64,000 nucleotides of DNA. It comes from Eriocheir sinensis (Eukaryota; Arthropoda; Malacostraca; Decapoda; Varunidae). The notes below the pieces were generated by a model. That model saw nothing but the letters and a program-made list of their open reading frames with translations, searched no databases and was not told the origin of the DNA. The stretch spans positions 2,214,716-2,278,715 of the forward strand of contig NC_066568.1 of NCBI RefSeq assembly GCF_024679095.1, written 5' to 3'. Of the stretch, positions 21,894-36,800 are shown piece after piece. Positions within the stretch are counted from its first letter, which is position 1; each line of letters begins with the position of its first letter. The translations under genes were made by a program, and so were the position numbers.

Positions 21894-24800
21894 CTGGAAG
21901 AGGAAAACGAAATACCCTTTGTACATATACTAGTGGGTGAACAGTACGCATTGGCAACCACCTAACCAACAAAAAGTACTGTAGGGGTCGTAATAAAAGA
22001 CATTTCGCCGCCCAAGAACACATATTTGACAAGGCTTTTCTAGGAGTCGTGGGCATTTCCAGGGGTAGTTTTATGACCCTGGTGGTAGTGTGACCCTTCT
22101 TCTGTACCGTGAACCTAAAGAAACACACATTAGAACCCGACTGACCCACTCTTTGACCTTTAGAAGTAGTTGAAGTTTTATGACCCTGGTGGTAGTGTGA
22201 CCCTTCCTCTGTACCGTGAACCTAAAGAAACACTCATTGGAAACAGACTGACCCACTCTGACCTTTAGAAGTAGTTGAAGTTTTATGACCCTGGTGGTAG
22301 TGTGACCCTTCCCCTGTACCGTGAACCTAAAGAAACACTCATTGGAACCTGACTGACCCACTCTGACCTTTAGAAGTAGTTGAAGTTTTATGACCCTGGT
22401 GGTAGTGTGACCCTTCCCCTGTACCGTGAACCTAAAGAAACACTCATTGGAACCCGACTGACCCACTCTTTGACCTTTAGAAGTAGTTGAAGTTTTATGA
22501 CCCTGGTGGTAGTGTGACCCTTCTTCTGTACCATGAACCTAAAGAAACACTCATTGGAACCCGACTGACCCACTCTTTGACCTTTAGAAGTAGTTGAAGT
22601 TTTATGACCCTGGTGGTAGTGTGACCCTTCCCCTGTACCATGAACCTAAAGAAGCACTCACTGGAACCCGACTGACCCACTCTGACCTTTAGAAGCAGTT
22701 GAAGTTTTATGACCCTGGTGGTAGTGTGACCCTTCCCCTGTACCGTGAACCTAAAGAAACACTCACTGGAACCCGACTGACCCACTCTTTGACCTTTAGA
22801 AGCAGTTGAAGTTTTATGACCCTGGTGGTAGTGCGACCCTTCCCCTGTACCATGAACCTAAAGAAACACTCACTGGAACCCGACTGACCCACTCTGACCT
22901 TTAGAAGTAGTTGAAGTTTTATGACCCTGGTGGTAGTGTGACCCTTCCCTTGTACCGTGAACCTAAAGAAACACTCATTGGAACCCAACTGACCCACTCT
23001 TGACCTTTAGAAGTAGCTGATGTAAGGAGCAGAAGTGTCTGATAATACCAACCTAGATTCACACAAATTCTATTCAATCAACTTTTTTTTTTATGGTTGT
23101 ATGAACTTTCTCCTCTAGGCCTATTCAACTTTCCTGGAGACTACTTTCTGGTCCTATGATGTTATTGCAAATCTACCGTCAACACAAAGGGACGAGGCCA
23201 CGGCTACTCACGTCACTGGTATGAGCTTGGCCACTGTGTCGAACGCAAGCTCCTCGTAATACCAGATGGAGGCACCTTTCACTGTAAAAATCAAGACATA
23301 CCTTAACATACCTTACACTAAAGAAAGAAAAACTCACTGTAAAAATCAACACATACCTTAACATACCTTACACTAAGAGAAAAACTATCACTAATATAAA
23401 GAGCTAAACATTTTACTTTGAAACCCACGACTTTTTCTCTTCTCAACGATATTGTAAACTAGAAAAAGCAACATTTTACTTCTACCATCGTGGATAGCTA
23501 TACCAACATCTGTACTTACCGACATCTATACATAGTAACATACACATACATTTTTTTACGGCAGATGAAGCAGCTCTAGGGGAAAAAAAAATAAATAAAT
23601 AAATAAAAGCCAGCTATTCGCAGCTCCCAAAGAAAGCGCTCAGAGGAGTGGCCAAAAGAGAGGTCAGCTTGGGAAGGAGAGGGTCAGCTGGGGAAGGAGA
23701 GGGTCAGCTGGGGAAAGAGAGGTGGTCGTAGGCAAGAGGAAATACAGATGAAGGAAGATTGAAGACACACACAGACACACAGACCTGCCAGAACCTCCCG
23801 TGTGCTTCTTGCGGCATGGAGAGCAGCCCCCAGGTGGTCACCCAGCCTTATGAGGTAGTCTGCATTGATGAGGTTGGCAAGCTCCTGGATGTGGATGCCG
23901 TTTATCAGCTGCGACGAGATGGCAATGGAGGTGAAGCGACAGGTTGCACTGAAGCTTACGGAGTGGTGGATGGTTACCTGCCTGTCTGTGCGTACCTGTG
24001 GAAGAGGAAAGGTGGGGGTTGGGTTAAGTTAGGCAAGGTTTTCAGTATCTTTAACCCAGAAGCAGTGACGGGCCAAATTTGTGGCTTTACCGTGTAGCAG
24101 CAATGGGCCAAATTTGTGGCTTTACCGTGTAGCAGCAACGGGCCAAATTTGTGGCTTTACCGTGTAGCAGCAACGGGCCAAATTTGTGCCATGATTTAAA
24201 CCCCCAGAATGGATGATACATAAACTGATCACAAATGCTTTGATATATATTATGAAATGGTTTGTGCAAAGTGATTTTTTCTCATTTTTCTTGCTTAGAG
24301 GGACCATTTAGCAACATGATCCCTGCTGCTACCGGGCTAAGCGATGTTCCAAGTTCATAATCCCTTACACTAACACCCTGGCCTCCTGAACACTCACCGT
24401 CCTGTTCACGAGTCTATCAAGGTCCACGTCATTGAATTTATTGTCCAGCACCCACACTGCACCCGCCTCCACGCCCACGGCTCCAGGGCTGGGCGGCACC
24501 ACCTCCAGCATGCCAGTCATCACCTGCTCCCCTGAACGCAGCAGCACCGTGTCTGGCCGCAGGAACACACCGTCCACTCTGCCATTAACTCTGCAATAGA
24601 AAATAATGGATAAGAAAAATGAAGGTTGATAAAATGGCAAATAATGATAGACCTCAAGATAAGATGGCAAACAAAGCTTAAATGTATCTTCAATCTGTTG
24701 TATTTAATAAGAAAAAAAATGGGTGTTGATGGAATGAGAAATGCTGATGTAAGCTAAAGATTAAATGGGAAAGGAAATGTAAATATCACTAAGAAAAGTT

Positions 24801-27800
24801 AATGATGAAATAGTAGATAATATATGGTAGACAAAATAAGAAAAGAGGTTGTTGCTTTCACTTCACAAATAAAGAAATAAAATAAAAAGTAAAAATAAAA
24901 TGAGAAATAATGATAAACCAAAAGACAACAAAATGGGCCTTGAAAAAATACTTAAAACCCACCACGACCACAACTAACAGAGGACATCAACCTACTGGAA
25001 GTGTGAGCCGGTGTAGACGAGGCTGCGGAGAACAGTGACTCCGGGAACGAAGACAACCTGCCCCTCGTCGGCCTTCTTCACCACCAGGCGGCCCAGCTCA
25101 GACACATCCACGCCCTGAAGAAGGAATGGTTAAGATACAGATGCAAGAAGGATACTGGAAGGACACTGAACACTAATTTGGTGGGTGGAAAAAAAGAAAA
25201 ATCGCCAGGTTCATATACAAACTACCCAATTTTTTTCTACTTTTTGGGAAATCTAAAAAAACACTAATTTGGTGGGTGGAAAAATAATCTTCATATACAA
25301 ACTCCAATTTTTTTTTTTCTACTTTTTGGGAAATCAATTTTTTTTTCTACTTTTTGGGAAATCTAAAAAAAAGTTTCACTGTTTAAATTTTCATATCGGC
25401 AGAAGAGTAACCGAATTCTAGAACCCTCATACCCTGATTTTTTATTTGGGTGGGTGAAAAAAAACAAAACATTGCTCTTCATATACAAACTGCCCAATTC
25501 TTTTTTTTTCTACTTTTTGGGAAATCTAAAAAAAGTTGCACTGCCTGAATTTTCATATCGGCAGAAGAGTGACTGAATTCTAGAACCCTCGTACCCTAAA
25601 CCTATCTTTACCTATGACCTCTTTTGGTGGGCTTTTTTGTTGCTACCTTGTTTTAGTGCCCTTGAGCGGCCTTCCTTGCTGTTGAAAAAATAAATATAAA
25701 TAAAATAAAGCAGTCTTCCTTGCTGTTGGAAAAAAAAAGTAGTCTTCCTTACTGTTGAAAAAGTAAAAAATAAAATAAAGCGATCTTCCTTGCCGTTGAA
25801 AAAAATAAAAATAGAAGACCACCCACTTGCACAGTACCACCCTCCACCATTGACAGGTTGCCGAGGATGGTGAGGTGAGCGAAGGTCTTCCGGGCGGTGA
25901 TCACGTTCTGGCGCCCGTACAGCACGAAGTCGGAGTGCATGCGGAGACCGTTCAGCGTACCCTCAAGTCCGATATCTGTGAGGAAGAAAGATTGCCATTA
26001 CGGAAATATGTGTAGTTTTATTCTTTGACCTATAAAATATGGACTTTCCTACAAAACGTAGTTCAATCTCTCCTACAAAATACCTTCAAAATAATTCAAT
26101 CTCCCCTGTAAAATACCTTCAAAATAATTCAATCTCCCCTGTAAAATACCTTCAAAATAATTCAATCTCCCCTGTAAAATACCTTCAAAATAATTCAATC
26201 TCCCCTGTAAAATACCTTCAAAATAATTCAATCTCCCCTGTAAAATACCTTCAAAATAATTCAATCTCCCCTGTAAAATACCTTCAAAATAATTCAATCT
26301 CCCCTGTAAAATACCTTCAAAATAATTCAATATCCCCTGTAAAATACCTTCAAAATAATTCAATATCCCCTGTAAAATACCTTCAAAATAATTCAATATC
26401 CCCTGTAAAATAATTCAATATCACCTGTAAAATACCTTCAAAATAATTCAATATCCCCTGTAAAATACCTTCAAAATAATTCAATATCCCCTGTAAAATA
26501 CCTTCAAAATAATTCAATATCCCCTGTAAAATACCTTCAAAATAATTCAATATCCCCTGTAAAATACCTTCAAAATAATTCAATATCCCCTGTAAAATAC
26601 CTTCAAAATAATTCAATATCCCCTGTAAAATACCTTCAAAATAATTAAATATCCCCTGTAAAATACCTTCAAAATAATTCAATATCCCCTGTAAAATACC
26701 TTCAAAATAATTCAATATCCCCTGTAAAATACCTTCAAAATAATTCAATATCCCCTGTAAAAGACCTTCAAAATAATTCAATATCCCCTGTAAAATACCT
26801 TCAAAATAATTCAATATCCCCTGTAAAATACCTTCAAAATAATTCAATATCCCCTGTAAAATACCTTCAAAATAATTCAATATCCCCTGTAAAATACCTT
26901 CAAAATAATTCAATATCCCCTGTAAAATACCTTAAAAACAATTCAATATCCCCTGTAAAATACCTTAAAAACAATTCAATATCCCCTGTAAAATACCTTC
27001 AAAATAATTCAATATCCCCTGTAAAATACCTTCAAAATAATTCAATATCCCCTGTAAAATACCTTCAAAATAATTCAATATCCCCTGTAAAATACCTTCA
27101 AAATAATTCAATATCCCCTGTAAAATACCTTCAAAATAATTCAATATCCCCTGTAAAATACCTTCAAAATAATTAAATATCCTCTGTAAAATACCTTCAA
27201 AATAATTCAATATCCTCTCTAAAATACCTTCAAAATAATTCATTCTCCTATAAAATACCTTCAAAATAATTCAATCCCCCTATAAAATACCTTCAAAATG
27301 ATCCAATCGCCCTTAAAAATACCTTCAAAATGATTCAACGTCCCTTAAAAAATACCTTCAAAATATTAATACTTTACCTATCTCCTCTACATAATATATA
27401 AGTTTCACCTATAAATTACCTTCTTTGAAATGTTATAGGTATCCTTTCAATATTTTCCTTCCTATAAAAATACCTTTCTTACACAATATTGCCTTCTTGC
27501 ACAGTTCTCATTCATATTTAAATTTATAGTTGCATTTCTCATTACACGAAGACAAGGGGCTTAAGGGGGGGTTGCCTTAAAATTAAAACATTCATTTACT
27601 TATGCTTGAGATATATAAATAAGGGTTAGGATTTTGTTTTAAGTCAGGGGACGTTAACAAGAAAGAAGAACAACTGTTTAATGGAAGAAATACTGAAAGA
27701 AAATGGGGTTAGGGTTGCCAGGGGTGAGGTTAATGGGGGACTCCTCTAAAATGAAGGGAAAATGGAGTCATGGTTGCCTTAAGATAAAGTGGCCTCGACG

Positions 27801-30800
27801 AGAACCACTGAACTTATGCACTATGGAAAAGACAATAGCAAAAATATAAACAAGGGGAAGACTAATAGCATAAAAAAAGTATTAGTCTTTTCCTCACCCT
27901 GGGCCTCCACACTGGTGAAATTCAGGACCCCACTGATGACCTGGTCCCCATCCTGCAGCAGAATGTTGAGGAAGTCGCCCACACGCAAGTCGTCATTGGG
28001 GTTGGTGAGCCGGGGTGTGGACAGGCGGTCGAGGGTCATCTGGTGCACCGTCAGCTGGCCGCCCACCGTCTGTGCCTCACATCGCCGCTTCAGTATCTGC
28101 TTCCACACCTCCTCCAGGCTCTGGCCGTTTGTCTTGCCCTGAGAGTGGAGGTCAAGGTGGTTTTGAGAGTGGAGGTCAAGGTGGTTTTGTGGACTTAGTT
28201 TTCTTGGGTGTAGAATTTTCTTGGGTGTAGAAATAGTGTATCAAGAAAAGTTTAACCCCTTCAACACGAGGATGCGTATACTGCATCCTTGCGTGCCCCG
28301 TACTATATCCAAGGACGTGCATACTGTGTCCTGGCTCGCTTTAGCCAATATAAGTTATTTTATCTCTATATTTATGGATTTTATCTCTATATTTATGCTT
28401 GCTTACATCTCAAAATTATCAATTAATTTGTTTATGTGCTCCATTTAATTCTGCATGTTTTCATATATAATTTATAATGATTATGTTGAGTTTATGGATG
28501 AAAACTTATAGAAAGAAGTCGATTAGTGATTCTGCATATTGCTGAATACAATCAACAATTTAATGAAAATGTCAGAAAGGAGACCAAACCACCAAGGAAA
28601 ACATCAATCACTTCCTCCCAGAAACATTTTAATTCCTCCTAGACATCAATGCCAAAATATCAATGACCACAAAATCAAAAGAACCAATTGTTGAGGAACC
28701 AATGATGATGGAATGCTCACCCTGACGTCCACACTGAAGCTCCCGCCGGCCACCAGGGAGGAGATGAAGGCCACGGCGGAGATGGTGGTGGGCACGTCGG
28801 TGAACCAGAAGGTGCTGGTGATGGCGGACACGAGCTCCCCGTTGAAGGTCTGAACCACCGTCACGTTCTTCTCAAACCTCGCATCTCCTGGAAAAAAATA
28901 GTTGTCACTCGTAAATAACAAAATAATAAAAGCTACACAAAAAATCCCTCATCTTGCTACTAAATGAGAAAAATCACTTATCTTGCTACTAAATATGAAG
29001 GGCATCACTCGTCTTGCTTCTGAATATAAAAATCAATGAAAAGTCTTACTTGTATCAATAAAAAATCACTAAAAATAAAAATTGCTGCTCGTAAGAAAAT
29101 AAAATCACTATTCTTGCATAAATAAAAAAAACCTAATACAAAAAAAACGTACATATAAAAATCGTATCATTCTTCCAATAAAATAAAAAGCACATTCTTC
29201 CAATAAAATAAAAAGCACATTCTTCCAGTAAAATAAAAAGCACATTCTTCCAATAAAATAAAAAGCAAATTCTTCCAGTAAAATAAAAAGCAAATTCTTC
29301 CAATAAAATAAAAAGCAAATTCTTCCAGTAAAATAAAAAGCAAATTCTTCCAATAAAATAAAAAGCACATTCTTCCAGTAAAATAAAAAGCACATTCTTC
29401 CAATAAAATAAAAAGCACATTCTTCTAATAAAATCAAACTCAAAATGTTCTTCTAATAAAATCAAACTCAAAATGTTCTTCTAATAAAATCAAACTCAAA
29501 ATGTTCTTCTAATAAAATCAAACTCAAAATGTTCTTCTAATAAAATAAAAATCAAATTCTTCTAATAAAATAAAAATCAAATTCTTCTAATAAAATAAAA
29601 ATCAAATTCTTCTAATAAAATAAAAATCAAATTCTTCTAATAAAATAAAAATCAAATTCTTCTAATAAAATAAAAAGCAAATTCTTCCAATAAAATAAAA
29701 AGCAAATTCTTCCAATAAAATAAAAAGCAAATTCTTCCAATAAAATAAAAAGCAAATTCTTCCAATAAAATAAAAAGCAAATTCTTCCAATAAAATAAAA
29801 AGCAAATTCTTCCAATAAAATAAAAAGCAAATTCTTCCAATAAAATAAAAAGCAAATTCTTCCAATAAAATAAAAAGCAAATTCTTCCAATAAAATAAAA
29901 AGCAAATTCTTCCAATAAAATAAAAAGCAAATTCTTCCAATAAAATAAAAAGCAAATTCTTCCAATAAAATAAAAAGCAAATTCTTCCAATAAAATAAAA
30001 AGCAAATTCTTCCAATAAAATAAAAAGCAAATTCTTCCAATAAAATAAAAAGCAAATTCTTCTAATAAAATCAAAATCAAATTCTTCTATCAAAAAACAA
30101 CTTCTCACCCTTAATGATCCACTTCCTGATGCGGGTGGCGGCGGAGGGCACTGTCATGATGGCGGTGCAGAATTCCTCAATGTCGATGGCCAGCGGTCGC
30201 GTGTCATCGGGGCCAGAGGTGACTATGATGTGCTGTGCGATGGAGAATTGACCTCTGTAGTGGACGCCCGCCTGGAACACTTTTCTGCCGGTGATCTGAA
30301 AGGGAGAAAAAACAAGTACTGCAGTCTTAACTACGATTCTTTAATATTTCACTCTATCTTAACCCATCTTATAACAATGGAAAATTACCGTTATGAATTG
30401 CAACTTATTTCTTGACTAAATTTTGGATCATCCTTAACCCAGTAGCAGACGGGCCAAATTTGTGGCTTTACCGTGTAGCAGCGACGGGCCAAATTTGTGC
30501 CATGATATACCTGGTACCCATTCATTGCTGGGTGGACAGGGGCATAGCGCATTTGAAATTAGAAGACCAGGGGTGTACAAGGTAAATACTGTTCATGTGC
30601 TCACCGTGACAGAGGAAGATGACAAGGTGATTGCTTCCTGGCTCAGTTTGATGCCCTGTACAGTGCCGTTCACAAACACCTCACCATTGGCCACCAGCTG
30701 ATCTAGAATGAGACATCAACTTGACAATTTTCTCAGCAGTAACTCCTTCAAACTGCTATTACTGCAAGACTTTAACCTATCTACATGTACTAAGAAAATT

Positions 30801-33800
30801 ACAGGCAAGTATTCAAACATTCATGAAATTTCTAATGCTACTCAGCTGATCTAGAATGAGACATCAACTAGACAGAATTTTCTCAGCAGTAACTCTTTCA
30901 AACTGCTATTACTGCAAGACTTTAACCTATCTATATGTACTAAGAAAACTACAGGCAGGAATTCAAACTTTCTTCATGAAATTTCAACTTGACAGAATTT
31001 TCTCGACAGCAACTCCTCCAAACTGCAAGACTTTAACCTATCTATATGTACTAAGAAAACTACAGGCAAGTATTCAAACTTTCATGAAATTTCTAATAGA
31101 AATACTGGTATCCCAAGAACCTTCAATCAATGCTTTCTACACTAAATTTCATATCATTTATCCCTTACCATTCTCCTCATAACAAGTCCCTTCCTTCCCT
31201 AATCTTCATCTCTTAACTTATCCATAACACCAAGAAATTACCAATGGCACTACAGACATCCCAACAACCCATCGATCAATGCTTTCAATCTACACTAAAA
31301 ACGCCAACTTATCCCTAACACCCAAGAAGTTATTAATGGCGCTCGACTAACATCCCGCCAACGGCCAACCCCTCGACACCTACTGAAAGCCACACTGTGC
31401 AGCGCTGTGGTCTCATCAATCTTCGCCGTGTTCTTGACGAGCCGCTCAAAGTCCACGCCCTGCAGCATACGCCCCGTGAAGACCAGCTCCTGCACATCAA
31501 GGTTCTGGATGATGTTCGAGCCTGTCAGGACCTGGTCACCCGTCGCCAGGAGCCACCCGGATTTGTACTCGTCGGCTGATACCCCGTCGAAGCTGCCTAG
31601 AGGTGGGTTACAATTTATTAGATTATTTGGTAAACTATTGTATTTGGAAGATACATTTGTTGTTAAGACTTTTTCAAGGGGGGTGATTTTGTATTTGAAG
31701 AGAGATTTGTAGTTAGATTTTCGGTCAGTAACTTGAGTATGTATTATGAAGTTTGTTATTTAAAAGTGTAACAATTAGATTTTGAGGGAAACTAATTTAC
31801 CAAGAGATTAATTTCATGTTCATAGGCTTTCCTGCACAAGAATAACCCTAAAGCCCTTAATTTAAAGACCGATTATGCATTTTCTCATCCCCAAAGCCAT
31901 TAATTTAAAGAAGAATTATGCATTTTCTCATATTTTCACTTCCGAGACACTATGTTCAAAGGGCTTTCCTGAACACGAATAAACCTAAAGCCCTTAATTT
32001 AAAGACAGATTCTGCATTTTTCTCATTTTCACACTTCCGAGACAAATTTTTATGTTCATAGACCCTAAAACCCAAAACAAAGACTCAGATTCTGTATTTT
32101 CTCATGTTTTAACACTTGACACTACTTTTTTAATTTTATGTTCATAGGCCCTAAAATCCCCTAACTTAAAAGACTAAGATTATGCATCCTCTCAGATTTC
32201 CACACTTCCGAGACACCTCAAACACAACCACCCATCACAGTACCTCCAAAGCTCAGGTCCTGGATGGTGACAGGCCCCGTGAACACCAGCGAGCCAGCCA
32301 GACGTTCGGAGGCTGAGTCCTTGTAAACAACTGTCCTCTCGAAGGCGCCCAGACCTGTCCCAGTGACCGAGGAAGCCACCACCACGGCCAGGGACCTCCC
32401 CACCAGGTGCTGTGTTGACGTTCCTGTGGTGGGGTTGAGGGGGAAGGATACCGTCACCTTCGTAAACAAACTGCCCGTCGTTATTTTCTACTTTACAGGA
32501 AATTAGAAAAGAACGGTCATTAGCTTTTTGACTTAAGATTTAGGCAGAAATGAAAAGGTCAATTCTAGAACACTCAAACCCTGAATGGCAAAGGCAAATA
32601 CAGTCATCCCTCAAATAGTACGGTTTCCAATAGTTTAGTTTTGGCTTTGTGGATTTTCCAAGATAATTTTTTAGGATTTTTAAATTTCCTAACGAGCGGG
32701 AAATTTAAAAGTCCTAAAATATCTTCTATGACAATCCGTATAAAACCGAAATCGAACTATTGGAAGCCGTACTATTTGAGTGCCGACCGTGTACAAAAAT
32801 GGGCGTCACATGATGAAAAATTGACGTACACAAAAACCTGGAAATCACCGAAAAATGACTTGGGCGATTATTTTACGAGGGTGATGATATGTTAGTCCTA
32901 TCATTTTTATTGTGTTGTAAGTCATGTTTTCACGGATTGTCTTGAGGGGCAATTATTTTACGAGGGTGACGATATGTTAGTCCTATCATTTTTATTGTGT
33001 TGTAAGTCATGTTTTCACGGATTGTCTTACGAGGCTTGATGGTCGAGGATACTCTGAAGGGGGAGGATATGTTAAGAGTCCTATCTGTTAGCATAATATG
33101 AACCACTGTAAAGCATTGAGATCTCTATCCATTATCCAAAGCAAAGGAACAAGAACCCCGAACACCAAGGGTCGTATTTTAACCCAGTAGCTGCGGGGAT
33201 CGTTTTTCTTAATGGTCCCTCTTAGCAAGAAAAATGAGAAAAAAATAATTACTCGCACAAACCATTTCATAATATATATCAAAGCATTTGTGATCAATTT
33301 ATGTATCTATTTTTTTGGGGTTTAAATCATGGCACAAATCTGGCCCGTCGCTGCTACACGGTAAAGCCACAAATTTGGCCCGTCGCTGCTACCAGGTTAA
33401 AACATTTAGTCACCCAAGTTTACATTATTTGACAAGGCTTTCATAGGAGTTGTGGGCATTTCCAGTAGTAGTTTTATGAGCCTGGTGGTAGTTTGACCCT
33501 TCCTCAGCAGCAGAGTCTAAAGAAACACTCATTAGAACCCAACTGATCCCTCCTTTGACAGTTTAGAAATACCTAATTGTGTGGGCATTTCCAGTAGTAG
33601 TTTTATGAGCCTGGTGGTAGTTTGACCCTTCTTCTGTACCGTGAACCTAAAGAAGCCCTCATTAGAACCCAACTGATCCCTTCTTTGACAGTGTAGAAAT
33701 AGTTGGTGTGGGTGCATTTCCAGTAGTAGTTTTATGAGCCTGGTGATAGTTTGACCCTTTTTCTGTACCGTGAACCTAAAGAAGCCCTCATTAGAACCCA

Positions 33801-36800
33801 ACTGACCCCTTCTTTGACAGTGTAGAAATAGTTGAAGTGTGGGCATTTCCAGTAGTAGTTTTATGAGCCTGGTATAGTAGTTTGACCCTTCTTCTGTACA
33901 GTGAACCTAAAGAAGCCCTCATTAGAACCCGACTGACCTCATCTTTGACAGTGTAGAAATAGTTGGTGTGGGTGCATTTCCAGTAGTAGTTTTATGAGCC
34001 TGGTAGTAGTGTGACCCTTCTGTACCGTGAACCTAAAGAAGCCCTCATTAGAACCCGACTGACCTCATCTTTGACAGTGTAGAAATATCCGAGGAGAAGC
34101 GAAAGTCTTATAATACCACCCCAAGTCTCTCACCAGTCTTCCGAAGAGAGTTCCCGAAGAAGAGGTCCTCCAGCACCACGCCGTCCACTTGGCCGCCCTG
34201 AGCCACCGCCACGTGCCCCACCGACACGCTGGACTCCACACGCACGGAGGTGAAGGTCTTGGTGCCTGGAGGGAAAAAAATTTGGAGGTTGTCATGGTAT
34301 AAAGAAACCAAGTAATACCAACAACAACAGTGAAGTACAGCAAACCCTCACTTTAACCCAGTAGCAGCGGGGATCATGTTTCTTAATGGTCCCTCCAAGC
34401 GAGAAAAATGAGAAACAATCACCCTTCACACAAACCATTTCATAATATATATCAAAGCATTTGTGATCAGATTATGTATCATCTATTTTGGGGGTTTATA
34501 TCATGGTGCAAATTTGGCCTGTCACTGCTACACGGTAAAGCCACAAATTTGGCCCGTCGCTGCTACACGATAAAGCCACAAATTTGGCCCGTCGCTGCTA
34601 CACGGTAAAGCCACAAATTTGGCCCGTCGCTGCTACCAGGTTAACAAACAAATTAGGTGGGAGGGGCGACTCCATATCCAAAAATCCATTCTATTCGAGG
34701 GATATTAAATCTATACTTGCACACCCAAACATACTTAACCCCTAAAGGGCCGGCCTGGGTGGTCATCTACAACATCCACAGGACCGGCACCTCAGCACCA
34801 AACACCGAAAATAGCCTATATTCACACACTTGATTCTGCTGAACTACAATGCAATAACAAATTACTTTGTAGTCATAGTCATCATCAACTCTTCTTCTTT
34901 TTAATTATTGCATGAAAACGTTTCTATGTGCTGTGGTTTTGGAGAAATATCGAGTTGAAGAGGAGAGACTTTTGGAGTTAGCGAGGCTCTTGCCCGCTCT
35001 GTTTCGTTTAAACTTGTGTGGCCTTGACTAGTAAAGCGTAATGAAACGTATGCCCCCATGCTCTAATTCTTATATATAGTCAATACTCTAAGCTTTCTCT
35101 ATGTAACACAGTCTTGTGATGTGTGGTTTGGGAGTCATTGTAGCATACTCTTCTCATTCTCGTGTTGCTCTACTGGGCTCGGCAGGGTCTGGCAGGAAAT
35201 CGGACGCGTCAGAATCCGTGTCAGTACGCCTGTCCATCGTGAGAGCGGGCAAGATTCTGAAGCAGTAGCCTAAACATATCTCTGGCAGTGTTGCCAACGA
35301 ATGGTCATCGAAAATTACCGAAAAGTAAATAAATTTAGCGCGAAAAAAGCAAAGCGGCTATAACCGCCCCCGGCCCTTCCGTGGAAAAGCGGCTATAGCC
35401 GCCTCCGGCCCTTTAGGGGTTAAAGGGCAAAAAAAGGTCACTGAAGCCTAAAGTAGTTATATCGAGGTCAATAAGAGCGAGGGACTACTGTATTACCAAC
35501 CAAGAGAAACTGCAGTATTACCAACAAAAAAAATCGCAGTATTACCAAGTGCCACCAGAGACTCACCCGTTATCACCGCATCCGTATCCGCTAGCACGAT
35601 ATCCTCCAGGTCGATGCCATCCACCACCACGCCTCCGCTCAGCAGCTGCAGACCGCCAACAAAGGAGGGGCTGTGGAGGGTGATGTCCTGCGTGATGGTG
35701 AGGCTGCCGGAGTCCTTCAGCGCCAGGACGAGGGTCAGCTCCTGCAGGTTGATTCCGTTGACGGTTGTGGCCACCAGGACGTTGCCTTCAACCACCTGAA
35801 ATAAATAAAATAAATGATAAATAAATGAATAATATGGTAAACAGGTCATAAGAATAATATAATACAGATAAGCATACATATATAATAGGTATGAAAATAT
35901 ATTGGTACGAAATGATAAAATAGAATAGATAATTGCCTTGTACCACTGAGAGAAAGAGAAAGAGGGAAGAGGAGAAAGATTAAAAAAATTATTGGTATGA
36001 AATATGATAAACAATATAATGGATAGTTGCCTTCCCCCATGAGAAAGAAAGAGGGAAGAGTTGAAAGAATGAAGCATCTGTATATCTATCCAACCCCCGA
36101 GACTCCTACTGTTGGTATAATAAGTCCCTTCCCGAGGAGGTTTTGGGAGGCTTTCCATATCATGTGGGTCAACTACACAACAATGAACAAGTGCACTCTA
36201 CCCTCAAGCTAGCCACCCATTGCCACACTCACCACGTCGGAGGTGAAGGAAACGCTGCGGGTGAAGATGTGGGTGCCGGCGAGGAGGGCGAAAAGTTCCA
36301 CTCTCTTCTCGTTGAGGTGCGTTGTGATGCGTGTGTCGCCGAGGATCTGGGAAAGGAAGTTTGAGAGTGAGAAAGAATAGATTTGGAGAGAGTAAAAAAG
36401 AATAGATTTAGATAGAGCTGCAAAGAATAGATCTGGAATAGACCTCAAAAGAATAGATTTGGATAGAGTTACAAAGAATAGATCTGGAATAGACCTCAAA
36501 AGAATAGATTTGGATAGAGTTACAAAGAATAGATCTGGAATAGACTTCAAAAGAATAGATCTGGATAGTTCAAAAGAATAGATTTGGATAGAGTTACAAA
36601 GAATAGATCTGGAATAGACTTCAAAAGAATAGATCTGGAATAGACTTCAAAAGAATAGATCTGGAATAGACTTCAAAAGAATAGATCTGGAATAGACTTC
36701 AAAAGAATAGATCTGGAATAGACTTCAAAAGAATAGATCTGGAATAGACTTCAAAAGAATAGATCTGGAATAGACTTCAAAAGAATAGATCTGGAATAGA

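Noticed and set aside
22071..22997. MGQSGSNECFFRF... frames on the minus strand
   Set aside because: They repeat with the ~106-bp minisatellite, have no links to exons and recur with the dispersed family elsewhere.
26039..27264. Repeats resembling a CRISPR array, and NYFEGILQ / QNNSISPVKYL open frames
   Set aside because: The 33-bp units are contiguous without unique spacers, the DNA is an intron of a eukaryotic gene, and the frames persist only because 33 is a multiple of 3.
29108..30108. Several overlapping 80-148-codon frames such as FYFIGRICFLFYWKNLL
   Set aside because: The 25-bp minisatellite gives a 25-residue period in all frames. It is intronic and bounded by exons 28 and 29.
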